Below, piece by piece: positions 42,795 to 52,882 of a DNA stretch of 64,000 bases. How positions within the stretch are numbered: the stretch's first letter is position 1; each line of letters begins with the position of its first letter. Origin of the DNA: Propylenella binzhouense (GTDB taxonomy: Bacteria; Pseudomonadota; Alphaproteobacteria; Rhizobiales; Afifellaceae). The notes under the pieces are model-generated. The model was not told the origin of the DNA. It saw only the letters and a program-made list of their open reading frames with translations, and did no database searches. The position numbers and the translations under genes were made by a program. The DNA is taken from assembly GCF_009866965.1 (NCBI RefSeq), contig NZ_SPKJ01000002.1:89471-153470 (forward strand), written 5' to 3'.

Positions 42795-42848
42795 GAAATT
42801 TGAACACATTCGCGCTTACTAATAGATCCGAGCGGGCTGGAGCCACGG

Positions 42849-44120
42849 ATGTTCGACTATCAGAGCCATTTCCAGAGCGCGGTGGACGCGCTGCGCACCG
42901 AGCGGCGCTATCGCGTCTTCGCGGATCTGGAACGTCGGGTCGGTTCGTTTCCGAAGGCCATCCACCGGACCGGCGATGCCGAGCGCGACATCGTCATCTG
43001 GTGCTCGAACGACTATCTCGGGATGGGCCAGCACCCGAAGGTGGTGCGGGCCATGCAGCAGGCGGCCGGCCGGATGGGCGCCGGCGCCGGCGGCACGCGC
43101 AACATCTCGGGCACCAACCATCCGCTGGTCGAGCTCGAGGCGGAGCTCGCCGACCTCCACGGCAAGGAGGGGGCGCTCGTCTTCACCTCCGGCTTCGTGT
43201 CGAACGAGGCCTCGATCTCCACCATCTCGCGGCTCCTGCCGGACTGCCTGATCCTGTCCGACCAGCTGAACCACGCCTCCATGATCGAGGGCGTGCGCCG
43301 CGCCGGCAGCCAGAAGCAGATCTGGCGCCACAACGATCTCGCGCATCTGGAAGACCTGCTGAAGGCGGCGGGACGCGAGCGCGCCAAGCTGATCGTCTTC
43401 GAATCGGTCTATTCCATGGATGGCGATGTCGCGCCGGTCGGGCGGATCGCCGATCTCGCCGAGCGCTACGGCGCGATGACCTATATCGACGAGGTGCATG
43501 CCGTCGGCATGTACGGCCCGCGCGGCGCCGGCATCTGCGAGCGCGACGGCGTGATGGACCGGATCGACGTGATCGAGGGCACGCTCGCCAAGGCGTTCGG
43601 CGTGCTCGGCGGCTACATTACCGGCACCCATGCCGTCGTCGACGCCGTCCGCTCCTACGCGCCGGGCTTCATCTTCACGACGGCGCTGCCGCCGGGCCTC
43701 GCCGCCGCGGCCTGCGCCTCCATCCGGCACCTGAAGGTCTCCTCCGCGGAGCGCGAGGCGCAGCAGCGCCAGGCGGCCCGTACCAAGGAGCGGATGATCG
43801 ACGCGGGCCTGCCGGTCATGCCGTCGGAGACCCACATCGTGCCGGTGCTCGTCGGCGATCCGGAAGCGTGCAAGGCGGCGAGCGACCATCTTCTCGACCG
43901 GCACGGGATCTACATCCAGCCGATCAACTATCCGACGGTCCCGCGCGGCACGGAGCGGCTCCGCATCACGCCGACGCCGTTCCACTCCGACGCGCTGATC
44001 GACGCGCTGGTCGAGTCCCTGGTGGAGACGTGGGACCATATCGGGCTTCCGCTCACCGGCCCGACGACGGTGGAGATCGTCTCCCGCCGTGCGGAGATCT
44101 TCGCCGCCTCCGGCGGCTGA
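42849..44120 (+). CDS. hemA: 5-aminolevulinate synthase
   Basis: A 423-residue PLP enzyme that condenses glycine and succinyl-CoA to 5-aminolevulinate, the first step of heme and bacteriochlorophyll synthesis in Alphaproteobacteria. It begins [21 protein letters not shown], and contains [51 protein letters not shown] and the PLP-lysine motif [18 protein letters not shown]. The C-terminal half has [20 protein letters not shown] sequence ([19 protein letters not shown]), as expected. It is a single gene, divergent from the TadG-like gene, with a hairpin in the control region and a terminator-like hairpin after its stop. Confidence 0.97.
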   Translation: MFDYQSHFQSAVDALRTERRYRVFADLERRVGSFPKAIHRTGDAERDIVIWCSNDYLGMGQHPKVVRAMQQAAGRMGAGAGGTRNISGTNHPLVELEAELADLHGKEGALVFTSGFVSNEASISTISRLLPDCLILSDQLNHASMIEGVRRAGSQKQIWRHNDLAHLEDLLKAAGRERAKLIVFESVYSMDGDVAPVGRIADLAERYGAMTYIDEVHAVGMYGPRGAGICERDGVMDRIDVIEGTLAKAFGVLGGYITGTHAVVDAVRSYAPGFIFTTALPPGLAAAACASIRHLKVSSAEREAQQRQAARTKERMIDAGLPVMPSETHIVPVLVGDPEACKAASDHLLDRHGIYIQPINYPTVPRGTERLRITPTPFHSDALIDALVESLVETWDHIGLPLTGPTTVEIVSRRAEIFAASGG

Positions 44121-44127
44121 GAGCCGT

Positions 44128-44154
44128 CCGGGCGCGGCTTCGGCGAGCGTCCGG
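44128..44154 (+). terminator. Terminator-like hairpin after hemA
   Basis: An imperfect stem (CCGGGCGC pairs with GCGTCCGG including one G-T pair, then a small internal loop) closes on a TTCG tetraloop. It starts eight bases after the hemA stop and is followed by TATCATCCT, only a weak T-tract. It may serve both convergent genes. Confidence 0.35.
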
Positions 44155-44187
44155 TATCATCCTCGGCTGCTGTGACCCTGCCTCCGC

Positions 44188-45252
44188 TCAGCCGCGCGGG
44201 CCGGGCCTCTTGCTGACCCATTTCGCGATGAGCGGCGTCGTCAGGGAGATCGCGAAGAAGCGCACCACGTGATGTGCGGCCACATAGGCCGGGTCGACGT
44301 CAAGCGCGAAGGCGACGATGATGAGCGCCTCGATGGCGCCGGGCGCGAACGCCATGAAGGCCTGGATGAAGCCGACCCCGAGCGTGACCGTGACGAGGGT
44401 CGCCGCGGCGAGCGAGATGCCCATCCCGATCGCGAAGGCGACGATCGCAGGCCCGCCGAGGCGCGGCAGGAGCTGCCAGTCGCCCGGACGGAAGCGGCTG
44501 CCCGCCACCGCGCCGAGAACGACCGTGGCCGGCGCGACGAGGCCGGGCGGAAGCTGTCCGTCGACCGCGCTTGTCAGATAGAGCACGGCCGTCGCGATGA
44601 GACCGCCGAGCATCAGCCCGCCGGGCAGCCTGGCCCGCATCAGCAGGATGCCGCCGACCGCGCCGAGCGCGAACACCATCGCCACCTGGTGGAGATCTGC
44701 CGTCGCCGTCTCGTGCACGGGCGCATCGGGTGCGCCTGTGCCGACGCCGGTCAGGAGCGCCAGGAGGGGAATGATCTCGATCAGAATCAGGAGCCGGACG
44801 GTCTGGGTGACGGCGATCTTCCTGAGGTCGGCATTGACCGATTCGGCGGTGGCCATGACCATGGCGAGCGAACCGGGCATCGCCGCGAGGAGCGCCGAGA
44901 TCGGGTCCCAGCCGCACCACCGGTTGAGCCACCGGTAGGACATGGCGACCACGACGACGAGCGTCGCCAGGACGACCGCGAAGCTTACCGGCCAGGTCCG
45001 CATCTGCACGATCGTCTCCGGGCCCACTCCCGTCCCGGCATAGATGCCGAGAAACAGATAGACCGGCAGGCGCAGCCAGTTGGGCACCTCGGTCGGGAAG
45101 CCGGCGAGCGAGACGATCGCGACGGCGAGCAGGCTGCCGGAGAGCGTGCCCGCCGGGAGTCCGGCATAGGAGGCGAGGCTTCCGCCGGCCGCTCCCGCCA
45201 GGAGCGTCACGGAAATGCGCAGCGCCCTGACGCGGACGGGGCTCGCGGCCAC
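44188..45252 (-). CDS. AbrB-family membrane protein (putative transporter/regulator)
   Basis: A 354-residue, multi-span membrane protein made of two similar halves, as in the AbrB-duplication family (named after a region of ammonia monooxygenase operons). The first half contains GLPAGTLSGSLLAVAIVSLAG and LGIYAGTGVGPETI, then AAMPGSLAMVMATAESVNAD. The second half contains ARLPGGLMLGGLIATAVLY and FAPGAIEALIIVAFALDVDPA. Function is not established. The GTG at 45252 is the likely start; the frame is open further upstream but that overlaps the aminotransferase. It follows the aminotransferase by 13 bases on the same strand, so they are probably co-transcribed. Confidence 0.8.
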   Translation of the reverse strand: MAASPVRVRALRISVTLLAGAAGGSLASYAGLPAGTLSGSLLAVAIVSLAGFPTEVPNWLRLPVYLFLGIYAGTGVGPETIVQMRTWPVSFAVVLATLVVVVAMSYRWLNRWCGWDPISALLAAMPGSLAMVMATAESVNADLRKIAVTQTVRLLILIEIIPLLALLTGVGTGAPDAPVHETATADLHQVAMVFALGAVGGILLMRARLPGGLMLGGLIATAVLYLTSAVDGQLPPGLVAPATVVLGAVAGSRFRPGDWQLLPRLGGPAIVAFAIGMGISLAAATLVTVTLGVGFIQAFMAFAPGAIEALIIVAFALDVDPAYVAAHHVVRFFAISLTTPLIAKWVSKRPGPRG

Positions 45253-45265
45253 GCCTGCCGACGAC

Positions 45266-46435
45266 CTAGCGGGCGAGCCAGGAGGAGAGCCGCCGGGCCG
45301 CCTCCCGCATGTCGTCGGCGCGCCGCGCGAAGCAGATCCGCATATAGGGCTCGCCGCCGGGGCCGAACGCCGTGCCGGGCGCAAGCCCGATATTCGCCTC
45401 GTCGACGAGCCGGAGGCCGAGGCGGGAGGTGTCCGGCTCGTCCGTGATCGCGAAGAAGAGATAGAAGGCGCCGTCCGGCCAGGCGAAGCGGACCCGGTTC
45501 GACCCCTCGAGCGCGCCGCAGACGATCTGCCGTCCTTCCGCGGCGCGGGCGACCTGCTCGCGGACGAACCACTCGCCCTCCTCGAGGGCGGCCACCGCGG
45601 CGCGCTGCATGAAGGCGGCGACGCCGGAGGTCGAATACTGGATGAGGTTCTCGAGCACCGGCCCGAGCGATTCCGGCGCCGCGATCCAGCCGATCCGCCA
45701 GCCCGTCATCGCCCAGTTCTTCGAGAACGTGTTGACGAACAGGATGCGGTCGCCTTCGGACATCACGTCGTAGAAGGACGGCGCCCGCTCGCGCCCGTAG
45801 ACGAAGCGGTTGTAGACCTCGTCCGCGACGATCCAGAGGCCGTGGCGGCGGGCGAGCGCGAGCAGGAACCGAAGATCCTCTTCCGTCGCCGTCCAGCCGG
45901 TCGGATTGGACGGCGAATTGATGAAGATCGCGCGGGTCTTCTCGTTGATTGCGGCGGCCACAGCATCGAGATCGAGGCTCCAGCGCGATCCTGAGAGCGT
46001 GATCGGGACGAAGCGCGGGGTTCCGCCGGCCACGCCGAGCGCCGCGGCGAAGTTCGGCCAGGCCGGCGTCGGCACGATCACCTCGTCGCCGGTTCCGGCG
46101 ACCGCGGCGATGGCGATCTGGATCGCCTGCATGCCGGATCCGGTCACGTAGAAGCGCTCGTGCTCGAAGCTCCGGCCGAACTGCCGCTCGTGATAGGCGG
46201 CGAGCGCCCGGCGGAGTTCCGGGATGCCGCGCTGCCAGGTGTAGAAGGTCTCGCCAGCGGCGAGCGAGCGGGCGGCGGCCTGGCAGATGAAGTCCGGCGT
46301 CGGAAGATCGCCCTCGCCGGCCCAGAGCGGGATCATCCCCGGCCGCTCCCGGCCGTAGTTCATGACTTCGACAATGCCGGATTCCGGCGCTTCGCGTGCT
46401 TCGCGGCGAAGCGCCCCGAGGAGCGTCTGGTTCAT
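45266..46435 (-). CDS. Class I/II pyridoxal-phosphate aminotransferase
   Basis: A 389-residue fold-type I aminotransferase. It shows MIPLWAGEGDLPTPDFI near the start, YTWQRGIPELRRALAAY, TGSGMQAIQIAIAAV, FINSPSNPTGW (substrate and PLP contact), IVADEVYNRFVYG and the PLP-lysine motif VNTFSKNWAMTGWRIGW. The final arginine that binds the carboxylate is in YMRICFARR. It probably moves amino groups between an amino acid and a 2-oxo acid. It precedes the AbrB-type gene in the same direction. The substrate is open; aspartate- or aromatic-like is usual for this group. Confidence 0.88.
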   Translation of the reverse strand: MNQTLLGALRREAREAPESGIVEVMNYGRERPGMIPLWAGEGDLPTPDFICQAAARSLAAGETFYTWQRGIPELRRALAAYHERQFGRSFEHERFYVTGSGMQAIQIAIAAVAGTGDEVIVPTPAWPNFAAALGVAGGTPRFVPITLSGSRWSLDLDAVAAAINEKTRAIFINSPSNPTGWTATEEDLRFLLALARRHGLWIVADEVYNRFVYGRERAPSFYDVMSEGDRILFVNTFSKNWAMTGWRIGWIAAPESLGPVLENLIQYSTSGVAAFMQRAAVAALEEGEWFVREQVARAAEGRQIVCGALEGSNRVRFAWPDGAFYLFFAITDEPDTSRLGLRLVDEANIGLAPGTAFGPGGEPYMRICFARRADDMREAARRLSSWLAR

Positions 46436-46487
46436 GGGCGAGAGCCCTAGCGCAACTCCCGCGGCCGGGAAAGCGGAGAGCGCGCGC

Positions 46488-46913
46488 TCAGCCGCCGCGC
46501 GCCTTCAGGAGGTCCCGGATCTCCATCAGGAGCTGGACGTCCTGCGGCGGGGGCGGCGCCTCGGCGGGCTTTTCGATCTGCTTCTGCGTCAGGCGGTTGA
46601 TCGCCTTCACCAGGATGAAGACCGCGAAGGCGACGATGACGAACTTCACGATCGCATTGATGAAGAGGCCGATGTTCCAGGTCACGGCGCCGTCCGCCTT
46701 GGCCTGCGCCACCGTGTTGTAGGTGCCCGTGCCCTTCAGCACGACGAAGATCTGCGAGAAGTCGATGCCGCCGAGGATCAGGCCGATCGGCGGCATGATG
46801 ATGTCGTCCACGAGCGAGGAGACGATCGCACCGAAGGCGCCGCCGATGATGATGCCGACCGCGAGGTCGAGCGCGTTGCCGCGCAGCGCGAACTTCTTGA
46901 ATTCCTCGAACAC
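46488..46913 (-). CDS. mscL: Large-conductance mechanosensitive channel
   Basis: A 141-residue channel that opens under membrane tension to release solutes during hypo-osmotic shock. It starts [19 protein letters not shown] after the first residue, then [19 protein letters not shown] in the first span, with [13 protein letters not shown]. The second span is [18 protein letters not shown]. The C-terminal part ends in a proline-rich linker and a helical bundle ([13 protein letters not shown]). The GTG at 46913 matches the conserved start; a longer frame is open but not family-like. A run of GGGGGG lies about nine bases before the start. It is a single gene, divergent from the symporter-kinase gene. 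Confidence 0.95.
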   Translation of the reverse strand: MFEEFKKFALRGNALDLAVGIIIGGAFGAIVSSLVDDIIMPPIGLILGGIDFSQIFVVLKGTGTYNTVAQAKADGAVTWNIGLFINAIVKFVIVAFAVFILVKAINRLTQKQIEKPAEAPPPPQDVQLLMEIRDLLKARGG

Positions 46914-46929
46914 GGCCGAGCCCCCCTTC

Positions 46930-46941
46930 GGATGCGCATCC
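46930..46941. promoter_or_regulatory. Perfect palindrome in the mscL / kinase gap
   Basis: GGATGCGCATCC is a perfect 12-base palindrome 17 bases before the mscL start, in the 149-base gap between divergent genes. The binding protein is unknown; it may be a chance match in GC-rich DNA. Confidence 0.25.
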
Positions 46942-47062
46942 TGCCATTGTGCCCCGAAGCCGGCGAAGGACAAGCGCGACTTCGTCCTGAGCCCCTGCCG
47001 GGGAAGCTGCCACGGGCCTCGCCGGCTGCTATGATCCGGCCGAGGTTGGATCGGGTTTCGCC

Positions 47063-50000
47063 GTGCTCGGCTGGGTCGCCGTCCTGACGGCCATCGCCTA
47101 TATCGCCGCGCTGTTCGCCGTGGCCGCCTACGGCGACCGGGCGCGCGCGCGGAGCCGCACGTCGGGCCGCCCGATCCTCTACGCGCTGGCGCTCTCCGTC
47201 TACTGCACCTCCTGGACCTTCTTCGGATCGGTCGGGCTCGCCTCGCGCACCGGCTGGGAGTTCCTGGCGATCTATCTCGGGCCGATCCTGGTGTTCACGC
47301 TCGGCTATCCGGTGCTGAAACGGGTGGTCCGGCTCTCCAAGGCGGAGCGCATCACCTCGGTCGCGGATTTCGTCGGCGCCCGCTACGGCAAGAGCCAGGC
47401 GGTCGCCATCGTGACCACCCTCATCGCCGCGGTGGGCGTCATCCCCTATATCGCGCTCCAGCTGAAGGCGATCGCCGCCTCGGTCGCGACGCTGATGCCG
47501 GGGCTCGCCGCGGGCGCGCTCCCGGCCTTCGCCGATCTCGCGCTGCTCCTCGCCGGCGCGCTGGCGCTCTTCGCGATCCTGTTCGGCACCCGCCATGCCG
47601 ACGCGACCGAGCACCAGGACGGCATGATGCTCGCCATCGCGGTCGAGGCGGTCGTGAAGCTCGCGGCGTTCCTGGTGGTCGGCGGCTACGTCACCTACGT
47701 GCTGAACGACGGTCTCGGCGACCTCCTCGGCCGGGCCCTCCGCGATCCCGAGATCGCCGCGACGCTCGCGGGGGAGCGCGCCGGCGGGCGATGGATCACC
47801 ATGACCGTCCTCTCCGCCTGCGCCTGCATCCTGCTGCCGCGCCAGTTCCACGTCACCGCCGTGGAGAGCCGGGGCCCGGGCGAGCTGCGCTCGGCCGCCT
47901 GGCTCTTCCCGGCCTATCTTGCGGCGATCAATCTCTTCGTCGTGCCGCTCGCGATTGCCGGCCGCTTCGCCTTCGGCGCGGCATCCGACGGCGACCTCTT
48001 CGTGCTGCGGCTCCCCTTGGAGGCGGGCGCCGGCGCGGTGACGCTGATCGCGTTCCTCGGCGGCCTTTCGGCGGCCACGGCCATGGTGATCGTGGCGAGC
48101 GTGGCGCTCGCGATCATGCTCTCCAACGAGATCGTGCTGCCGCTCATCCTGCGCGGCCGCAGCCGGAGCCTGCTCCCGGCCGACATGAGCGGCTTCGTGC
48201 TCAACGTCCGGCGCGGCGCGATCGTGCTCGTGCTCCTTTCCGGCTATCTCTACTACCGGGCCGCCGGCGCGCCCGTCCTCGCCTCGATCGGGCTCCTCTC
48301 CTTCGCCGCCGTCGCGCAGCTCGCGCCCGCCTTCTTCGGCGGGCTCGTGTGGCGGCGGGCAACGGCGCGCGGCGCGATCGCCGGCATGACCGCGGGCATC
48401 CTGGCCTGGGCCTACACGCTGCTCCTCCCGGACCTCGTGGCGGCCGGCCTGCTCTGGCCCGACCTGCTGCAGTCCGGGCCGTTCGGCATCGCGATCCTCA
48501 GGCCGCAGGGCCTCCTCAACCTCTCGCTCGACCCGCTCACCCACGGCGTCGTCTGGAGCCTTTCGCTCAACCTCCTGGCCTATGTCGCCGTGTCGCTCAC
48601 CCGCCAGCCCCGGCCGATGGAGCGGCTCCAGGCCAACCTCTTCGTCCCGCTCGAACGGTTACCCTCGCCGAAGATCAGGCCGATCGGCACCGGCGTGCGG
48701 ATCGGCGAGCTGCAGGAGGTCGCCGCCCGCTATCTCGGCGCGGAGCGGGCGGAGCGCTCCTACCAGCGCTTCCGCAACGAGACCGGCCGCGAGCTCGATC
48801 CGCGCGCGACCGCCGACCTCAACGTGCTTCACTTCACCGAGCAGCTGCTCGCGAGCGCCATCGGCGCCGCCTCGTCGCGGCTCGTGCTCTCGCTTCTCCT
48901 CGAGCGCGAGAATCCCTCCCAGCGCGGCGCCCAGCGCCTCCTCGACGATGCCGAGGCGGCGCTCCACTACAATCGCCACCTCCTCCAGGGCGTCCTCAAC
49001 CGCATCGAGCAGGGCGTCGCCGTCTTCGATGCCGACTGCCGGCTGGTCTGCTGGAACCGGAACTTCAGACTGCTCCTCGCGCTTGGCCTCGAGCACGGGC
49101 GCGTAGGCGCGCCGCTCCGCGAGATGATCCGGGACCTCGCGGCCGCGGGCCTTTTCGGTCCCGGCGAGACCGACGCGGTCGCCGACGATGCGCTCGCGCG
49201 GCTCGTTGATGCGCGCGCGGGCCTGAGGGAGCGCCATCCGGCGACGGGCCGCCTGCTCACGATCGAGCCGCAACAGATCGGGGAGACCGGCCTCCTCTTC
49301 ACCGTGACGGACATCACGGAGCGCGCGGAAAGCCAGGCCGCGCTCGAGCAGGCGCGCGCCACGCTCGAGCAGCGCGTGGCCGAGCGCACCGAGGAGCTGA
49401 CGCGGCTCAACGCTGCGCTCGAGGCGGCGAACGCGGCCGCGGAGGAGGCCAATATCGGCAAGACCCGGTTCATCGCCGCCGCCGGGCACGACGTGCTGCA
49501 GCCGCTCAACGCCGCAAGGCTCTACGCCACGGCGCTGTCGGAACGCTCCGCCGGCACCCCGAATGCCGAGCTCGCGCACAATGTCGAGACGGCGCTCGAC
49601 GCGGTCGAGGACATCTTCCGCGCGGTGCTGGAGATCTCGCGGCTGGATACCGGCCGGCTCAGGCTGGACCTGCGGCCGGTCGCGATCGCCGACATCCTGG
49701 AGCGGCTCCGCGTCGACTTCGAGCTCGCGGCGCGCTCGAAGGGCCTGACGCTGACGGTCGTGCCCTCCTCGCTCACCGTCGTGTCCGACCCGCATCTCCT
49801 CGGCCGCCTCCTCCAGAATCTCGTCTCCAACGCGGTCAAGTACACGCCGGCCGGCGGCGCGGTGCTGGTCGGGTGCCGGCGCCGGCGCGGTCGCGTCTCG
49901 GTCGAGGTGGTCGATACCGGGATCGGCATCGCCGAAGCGGAGCAGGCGCTGGTCTTCCAGGAATTCCGCCGGCTGGAGGCGGGCGCAAGGGTGGCGCCGG

Positions 50001-50557
50001 GGCTCGGGCTCGGCCTTTCGATCGTGGAGCGGATCGGGCGCGTGCTCGAGGCGCCGATCCGCTTCGTCTCCGCGCCCGGCCGCGGGACGCGCTTCACTGT
50101 TGTGCTGCCCTCCGCGCCGGGGCTGCCGCGCGCCGCGCCGGCGGAAATGTCCGAAGCGGCTTCCTCCGTGCTGCCGCCGGCGATGCTGGTGCTCTGCATG
50201 GACAACGATCCGAAGATCCTGTCGGGCATGGAGGCGCTGCTCGCGGGCTGGGGATGCCGCGTGGTCGCCGCGGAGAACGCCCGGGCGGCGCTGCGGGCGC
50301 TACGCCATGCCGGCCGGCCCGACATCATGCTCGTCGACTACCATCTCGACGAAGCCACCGGGCTCGGCGCCATCAGCGAGCTGCGCAGCCGGTTCGGCCC
50401 GGACGTGCCCGCGGTGCTCATCACCGCCGACCGCTCGGCGGAGCTCAAGGAGCGTGCGCGCCGGGCCGGCGTGCGCGTCCTCAACAAGCCGCTGAAGCCG
50501 GCCGCGCTCAGGGCGCTGATGATGCAGACGATGACGATCCGGTCCGCGGCGGAATGA
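47063..50557 (+). CDS. Hybrid sensor: sodium/solute symporter domain + PAS + histidine kinase + receiver
   Basis: A 1164-residue membrane sensor. Residues 1 to about 510 form a sodium:solute symporter-like module with about twelve spans ([59 protein letters not shown]). A PAS-like region follows (about 620-740). The kinase core has the phospho-histidine box [19 protein letters not shown] (about residue 810) and an ATP lid ([28 protein letters not shown]). A receiver domain ends the protein with the phospho-aspartate in [15 protein letters not shown] (about 1091). This layout is that of the CbrA/ErcS group, which senses nutrients. The start is GTG. It ends directly against the stop of the response regulator at 50558. 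Confidence 0.92.
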   Translation: MLGWVAVLTAIAYIAALFAVAAYGDRARARSRTSGRPILYALALSVYCTSWTFFGSVGLASRTGWEFLAIYLGPILVFTLGYPVLKRVVRLSKAERITSVADFVGARYGKSQAVAIVTTLIAAVGVIPYIALQLKAIAASVATLMPGLAAGALPAFADLALLLAGALALFAILFGTRHADATEHQDGMMLAIAVEAVVKLAAFLVVGGYVTYVLNDGLGDLLGRALRDPEIAATLAGERAGGRWITMTVLSACACILLPRQFHVTAVESRGPGELRSAAWLFPAYLAAINLFVVPLAIAGRFAFGAASDGDLFVLRLPLEAGAGAVTLIAFLGGLSAATAMVIVASVALAIMLSNEIVLPLILRGRSRSLLPADMSGFVLNVRRGAIVLVLLSGYLYYRAAGAPVLASIGLLSFAAVAQLAPAFFGGLVWRRATARGAIAGMTAGILAWAYTLLLPDLVAAGLLWPDLLQSGPFGIAILRPQGLLNLSLDPLTHGVVWSLSLNLLAYVAVSLTRQPRPMERLQANLFVPLERLPSPKIRPIGTGVRIGELQEVAARYLGAERAERSYQRFRNETGRELDPRATADLNVLHFTEQLLASAIGAASSRLVLSLLLERENPSQRGAQRLLDDAEAALHYNRHLLQGVLNRIEQGVAVFDADCRLVCWNRNFRLLLALGLEHGRVGAPLREMIRDLAAAGLFGPGETDAVADDALARLVDARAGLRERHPATGRLLTIEPQQIGETGLLFTVTDITERAESQAALEQARATLEQRVAERTEELTRLNAALEAANAAAEEANIGKTRFIAAAGHDVLQPLNAARLYATALSERSAGTPNAELAHNVETALDAVEDIFRAVLEISRLDTGRLRLDLRPVAIADILERLRVDFELAARSKGLTLTVVPSSLTVVSDPHLLGRLLQNLVSNAVKYTPAGGAVLVGCRRRRGRVSVEVVDTGIGIAEAEQALVFQEFRRLEAGARVAPGLGLGLSIVERIGRVLEAPIRFVSAPGRGTRFTVVLPSAPGLPRAAPAEMSEAASSVLPPAMLVLCMDNDPKILSGMEALLAGWGCRVVAAENARAALRALRHAGRPDIMLVDYHLDEATGLGAISELRSRFGPDVPAVLITADRSAELKERARRAGVRVLNKPLKPAALRALMMQTMTIRSAAE

Positions 50558-51220
50558 CTATTCGGCCGCGTGGAGCTGCCACTGGCCGAGGTCGAACCGG
50601 CCGGCGGTGAGCACCGCCTTGGTCCTGTTCTCGACCCCGAGCTTCTGGAGCACCGCCGAGACATGCGCCTTGACCGTCGCCTCCGAGACGCCGAGCTCGT
50701 AGGCGATCTGCTTGTTGAGGAGCCCCTCCGAGAGCATCATCAGCACCCGCGCCTGCTGCGGCGTGAGGGTGCGGAGGCGGGCGGCGATCTCCGCCTCCAC
50801 CTTGGCCTCGGCATCGAGGGCGATTCCGTGCGGGGTCCAGATGTCGCCGGAGAGCAGCGTCGCGACGGCCTGGGCGACGACGGCCGGCGCGGCCGATTTC
50901 GGGATGAACCCGGACGCGCCGAGCGCGATCGCCCGCCGGATCGTCGCCGGGTCCTCGCTTCCGGAGACGACGCAGATCGGGATCTCCGGATATTGCGCGC
51001 GCAGATAGACGAGGCCGGAAAAGCCCCGCGTGCCGGGCATGGAGAGGTCGAAGAGCACGAGATCCGGCTCGTCGAGATCGCGGATCGCCGCGGCGACCTC
51101 GTCGAGGGTGCCCGCCTCGATGATGCGCGCGCCCGGGAATGCGGCCCCGACGGTCTGCCGGAGCGCCCCGCGAAAGAGCGGATGATCGTCTGCCACTATG
51201 AACGTGACCGCCTCAGTCAC
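50558..51220 (-). CDS. LuxR-type (NarL/FixJ family) response regulator
   Basis: A 220-residue response regulator. The receiver has the acidic pocket IVADDHPLFRGALRQ, the phospho-aspartate in LVLFDLSMPGTRG (about residue 58), the conserved serine in VVSGSED and the lysine in FIPKSAAP. The C-terminal LuxR helix-turn-helix is TPQQARVLMMLSEGLLNKQI and SEATVKAHVSAVLQKLGV. Relatives (ErdR/AgmR/ExaE) control alcohol oxidation and growth on two-carbon compounds. Its gene is tail-to-tail with the symporter-kinase hybrid, their stops adjacent, so they are probably partners. It is divergent from the puuA-like gene. Confidence 0.92.
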   Translation of the reverse strand: MTEAVTFIVADDHPLFRGALRQTVGAAFPGARIIEAGTLDEVAAAIRDLDEPDLVLFDLSMPGTRGFSGLVYLRAQYPEIPICVVSGSEDPATIRRAIALGASGFIPKSAAPAVVAQAVATLLSGDIWTPHGIALDAEAKVEAEIAARLRTLTPQQARVLMMLSEGLLNKQIAYELGVSEATVKAHVSAVLQKLGVENRTKAVLTAGRFDLGQWQLHAAE

Positions 51221-51312
51221 AGGGTTCCTCCATCTCTGCGAGTGATCCTCGCTCCTTTTCCGGAGACATTACCGGGATGAGACCATTTTTCAAATAAGCC
51301 GTCGGCGCGGCC

Positions 51313-51336
51313 CGGCCTTGTTCTGGATCAAGGCCG
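51313..51336. promoter_or_regulatory. Hairpin with an FNR/FixK-like site before the puuA-like gene
   Basis: CGGCCTTG-TTCTGGAT-CAAGGCCG has perfect 8-base arms and an 8-base loop. Inside it, TTGTT-CTGG-ATCAA (51318-51331) matches the FNR/FixK-type consensus TTGAT-N4-ATCAA at nine of ten fixed positions. It lies 93 bases before the response-regulator start and 141 before the puuA-like start. Confidence 0.4.
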
Positions 51337-51476
51337 CGCGTGCGCCGAAGGGTGTTTGGTCCGGCGTTGGACGAGACCTGACGCGCGACGGCGAGCGGAC
51401 CGGCCGACGGCGGACCACCCGTCGGAATTGCTTTTCCTCCCACGAACGGACCGGCTAGAAAGGGGCGAGGGAGATC

Positions 51477-52880
51477 ATGACAGTCATCGAGCGAGAAGCG
51501 ACCCCATCGGAAGCCCCGGCCGCCCGCGGCGTAGCCGACCTGTCCGAAGCGCGGCAATGGTGCCGCAGCCGGCGGATCGAAGACGTCGAGTGCATCATTC
51601 CCGACCAGGCCGGCGTTGCACGCGGCAAGCTGATGCCCACCGAGAAGTTCTTCGGCGGCCGTCCGATGACGCTGCCGGGGTCGATCTTCACCCAGACGAT
51701 CACCGGCGAATATCCCGAAGAGGAGGAGGCCTTCCTGGAAGGGCTCACCGACGGCGACCTGCTCTTCCTGCCCGACTTCTCAACTCTTGCGATCGTCCCC
51801 TGGGCGAGCGACCCGACCGCGCAGGTCATCCACGACGCCTTCCACAAGGACGGGACGCCCTTCGAGATCGCGCCGCGCCAGGTGCTCCGGCGCGTCGTGG
51901 AACTCTACACCAGGCGCGGATTGAGACCGGTCGTCGCGCCGGAGATGGAGTTCTACCTCGTCAAGCCGAACATCGACCCGGACTATCCGCTCGAGCCGCC
52001 GGTCGGCCGTTCCGGGCGCCCGGAGCGCGCGCGGCAGGCCTATTCGATCACCGCGGTCAACGAGTTCGAGGCCCTCTTCGACGACGTCTACGAGTTCTCC
52101 GAGGCGCAGGGACTCGAAATCGACACGCTCGCGCACGAGGACGGCACCGCCCAGATGGAGATCAATCTCCGTCACGGCGACCCGGTCGAGCTCGCCGACC
52201 AGGTCTTCCTGTTCAAGCGTACGATCCGCGAGGCCGCGCTCCGCCACAACATGTATGCGACCTTCATGGCGAAGCCGATCGCCGACGAGCCCGGCTCGGC
52301 CATGCACATTCACCATTCGGTGGTGGACATCGCGACCGGAGCGAACGTCTTCTCCAACCCGGACGGCGGGTCGTCGCAGACCTTCCTCGGGTACATCGCC
52401 GGGCTGCAGACCTACATTCCGCGCGTCATGTGCATGATGGCGCCCTTCGTGAATTCTTACCGCCGCCTTTCGCGCAACACGTCGGCGCCGATCAACGTGC
52501 GCTGGGGGCACGACAACCGGACGGTCGGCCTGCGCGTGCCGCTCTCCAATCCGGAGGATCGCCGGGTCGAGAACCGCGTGCCGTCCTCCGACGCCAATCC
52601 CTATCTCGCGATCGCCGCATCGCTCGCCTGCGGCTACCTGGGCATCGTCAACGGGCTCGAGCCGGACAAGCCCCAGGAGGGCCCGAACAAGGATCCGGTC
52701 TTCACGCTTCCGCGCTCGATCCTCGACGCGGTGAGGCTCCTCGAGAACACGCCTGAACTGGTCGAGATCTTCGGGGAGAGCTTCGTGCGCACCTATCGCA
52801 CGATCAAGGAGACCGAGTTCGAGACCTACATGGGCGTCATCAGCGCCTGGGAGCGCGAGTACCTGCTTCTCAGCGTCTGA
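51477..52880 (+). CDS. Glutamine synthetase-like, gamma-glutamylpolyamine synthetase (PuuA) type
   Basis: A 467-residue enzyme of the glutamine synthetase fold. The N-terminal beta-grasp domain (about 30-125) includes PDQAGVARGKLMP and DGDLLFLPDFSTL. The catalytic domain has PVVAPEMEFYLVKP (metal glutamates), HEDGTAQMEINL, GSAMHIHHSVVD, and NTSAPINVRWGHDNRTVGLRVP. PuuA attaches glutamate to putrescine using ATP. The immediate downstream gene is an amine oxidase of the PuuB type, two bases after the stop, which supports this role against plain glutamine synthesis. Homologues that act on ethanolamine or other amines exist, so the amine is not fixed. An AAAGGGGCGAGGGAG ribosome-binding site precedes the ATG. 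Confidence 0.88.
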   Translation: MTVIEREATPSEAPAARGVADLSEARQWCRSRRIEDVECIIPDQAGVARGKLMPTEKFFGGRPMTLPGSIFTQTITGEYPEEEEAFLEGLTDGDLLFLPDFSTLAIVPWASDPTAQVIHDAFHKDGTPFEIAPRQVLRRVVELYTRRGLRPVVAPEMEFYLVKPNIDPDYPLEPPVGRSGRPERARQAYSITAVNEFEALFDDVYEFSEAQGLEIDTLAHEDGTAQMEINLRHGDPVELADQVFLFKRTIREAALRHNMYATFMAKPIADEPGSAMHIHHSVVDIATGANVFSNPDGGSSQTFLGYIAGLQTYIPRVMCMMAPFVNSYRRLSRNTSAPINVRWGHDNRTVGLRVPLSNPEDRRVENRVPSSDANPYLAIAASLACGYLGIVNGLEPDKPQEGPNKDPVFTLPRSILDAVRLLENTPELVEIFGESFVRTYRTIKETEFETYMGVISAWEREYLLLSV

Positions 52881-52882
52881 CG

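Noticed and set aside
42800..42828. A hemA promoter made of TTGAAC and TAGATC, 17 bases apart.
   Set aside because: The -10 matches only about half of the consensus and would leave a leader of about 14 bases, so I do not list it.
46778..48544. A 588-codon minus-strand frame over the start of the symporter-kinase gene.
   Set aside because: Composition is Arg/Glu/Asp-rich without domains; the plus strand encodes clear membrane spans of a symporter.
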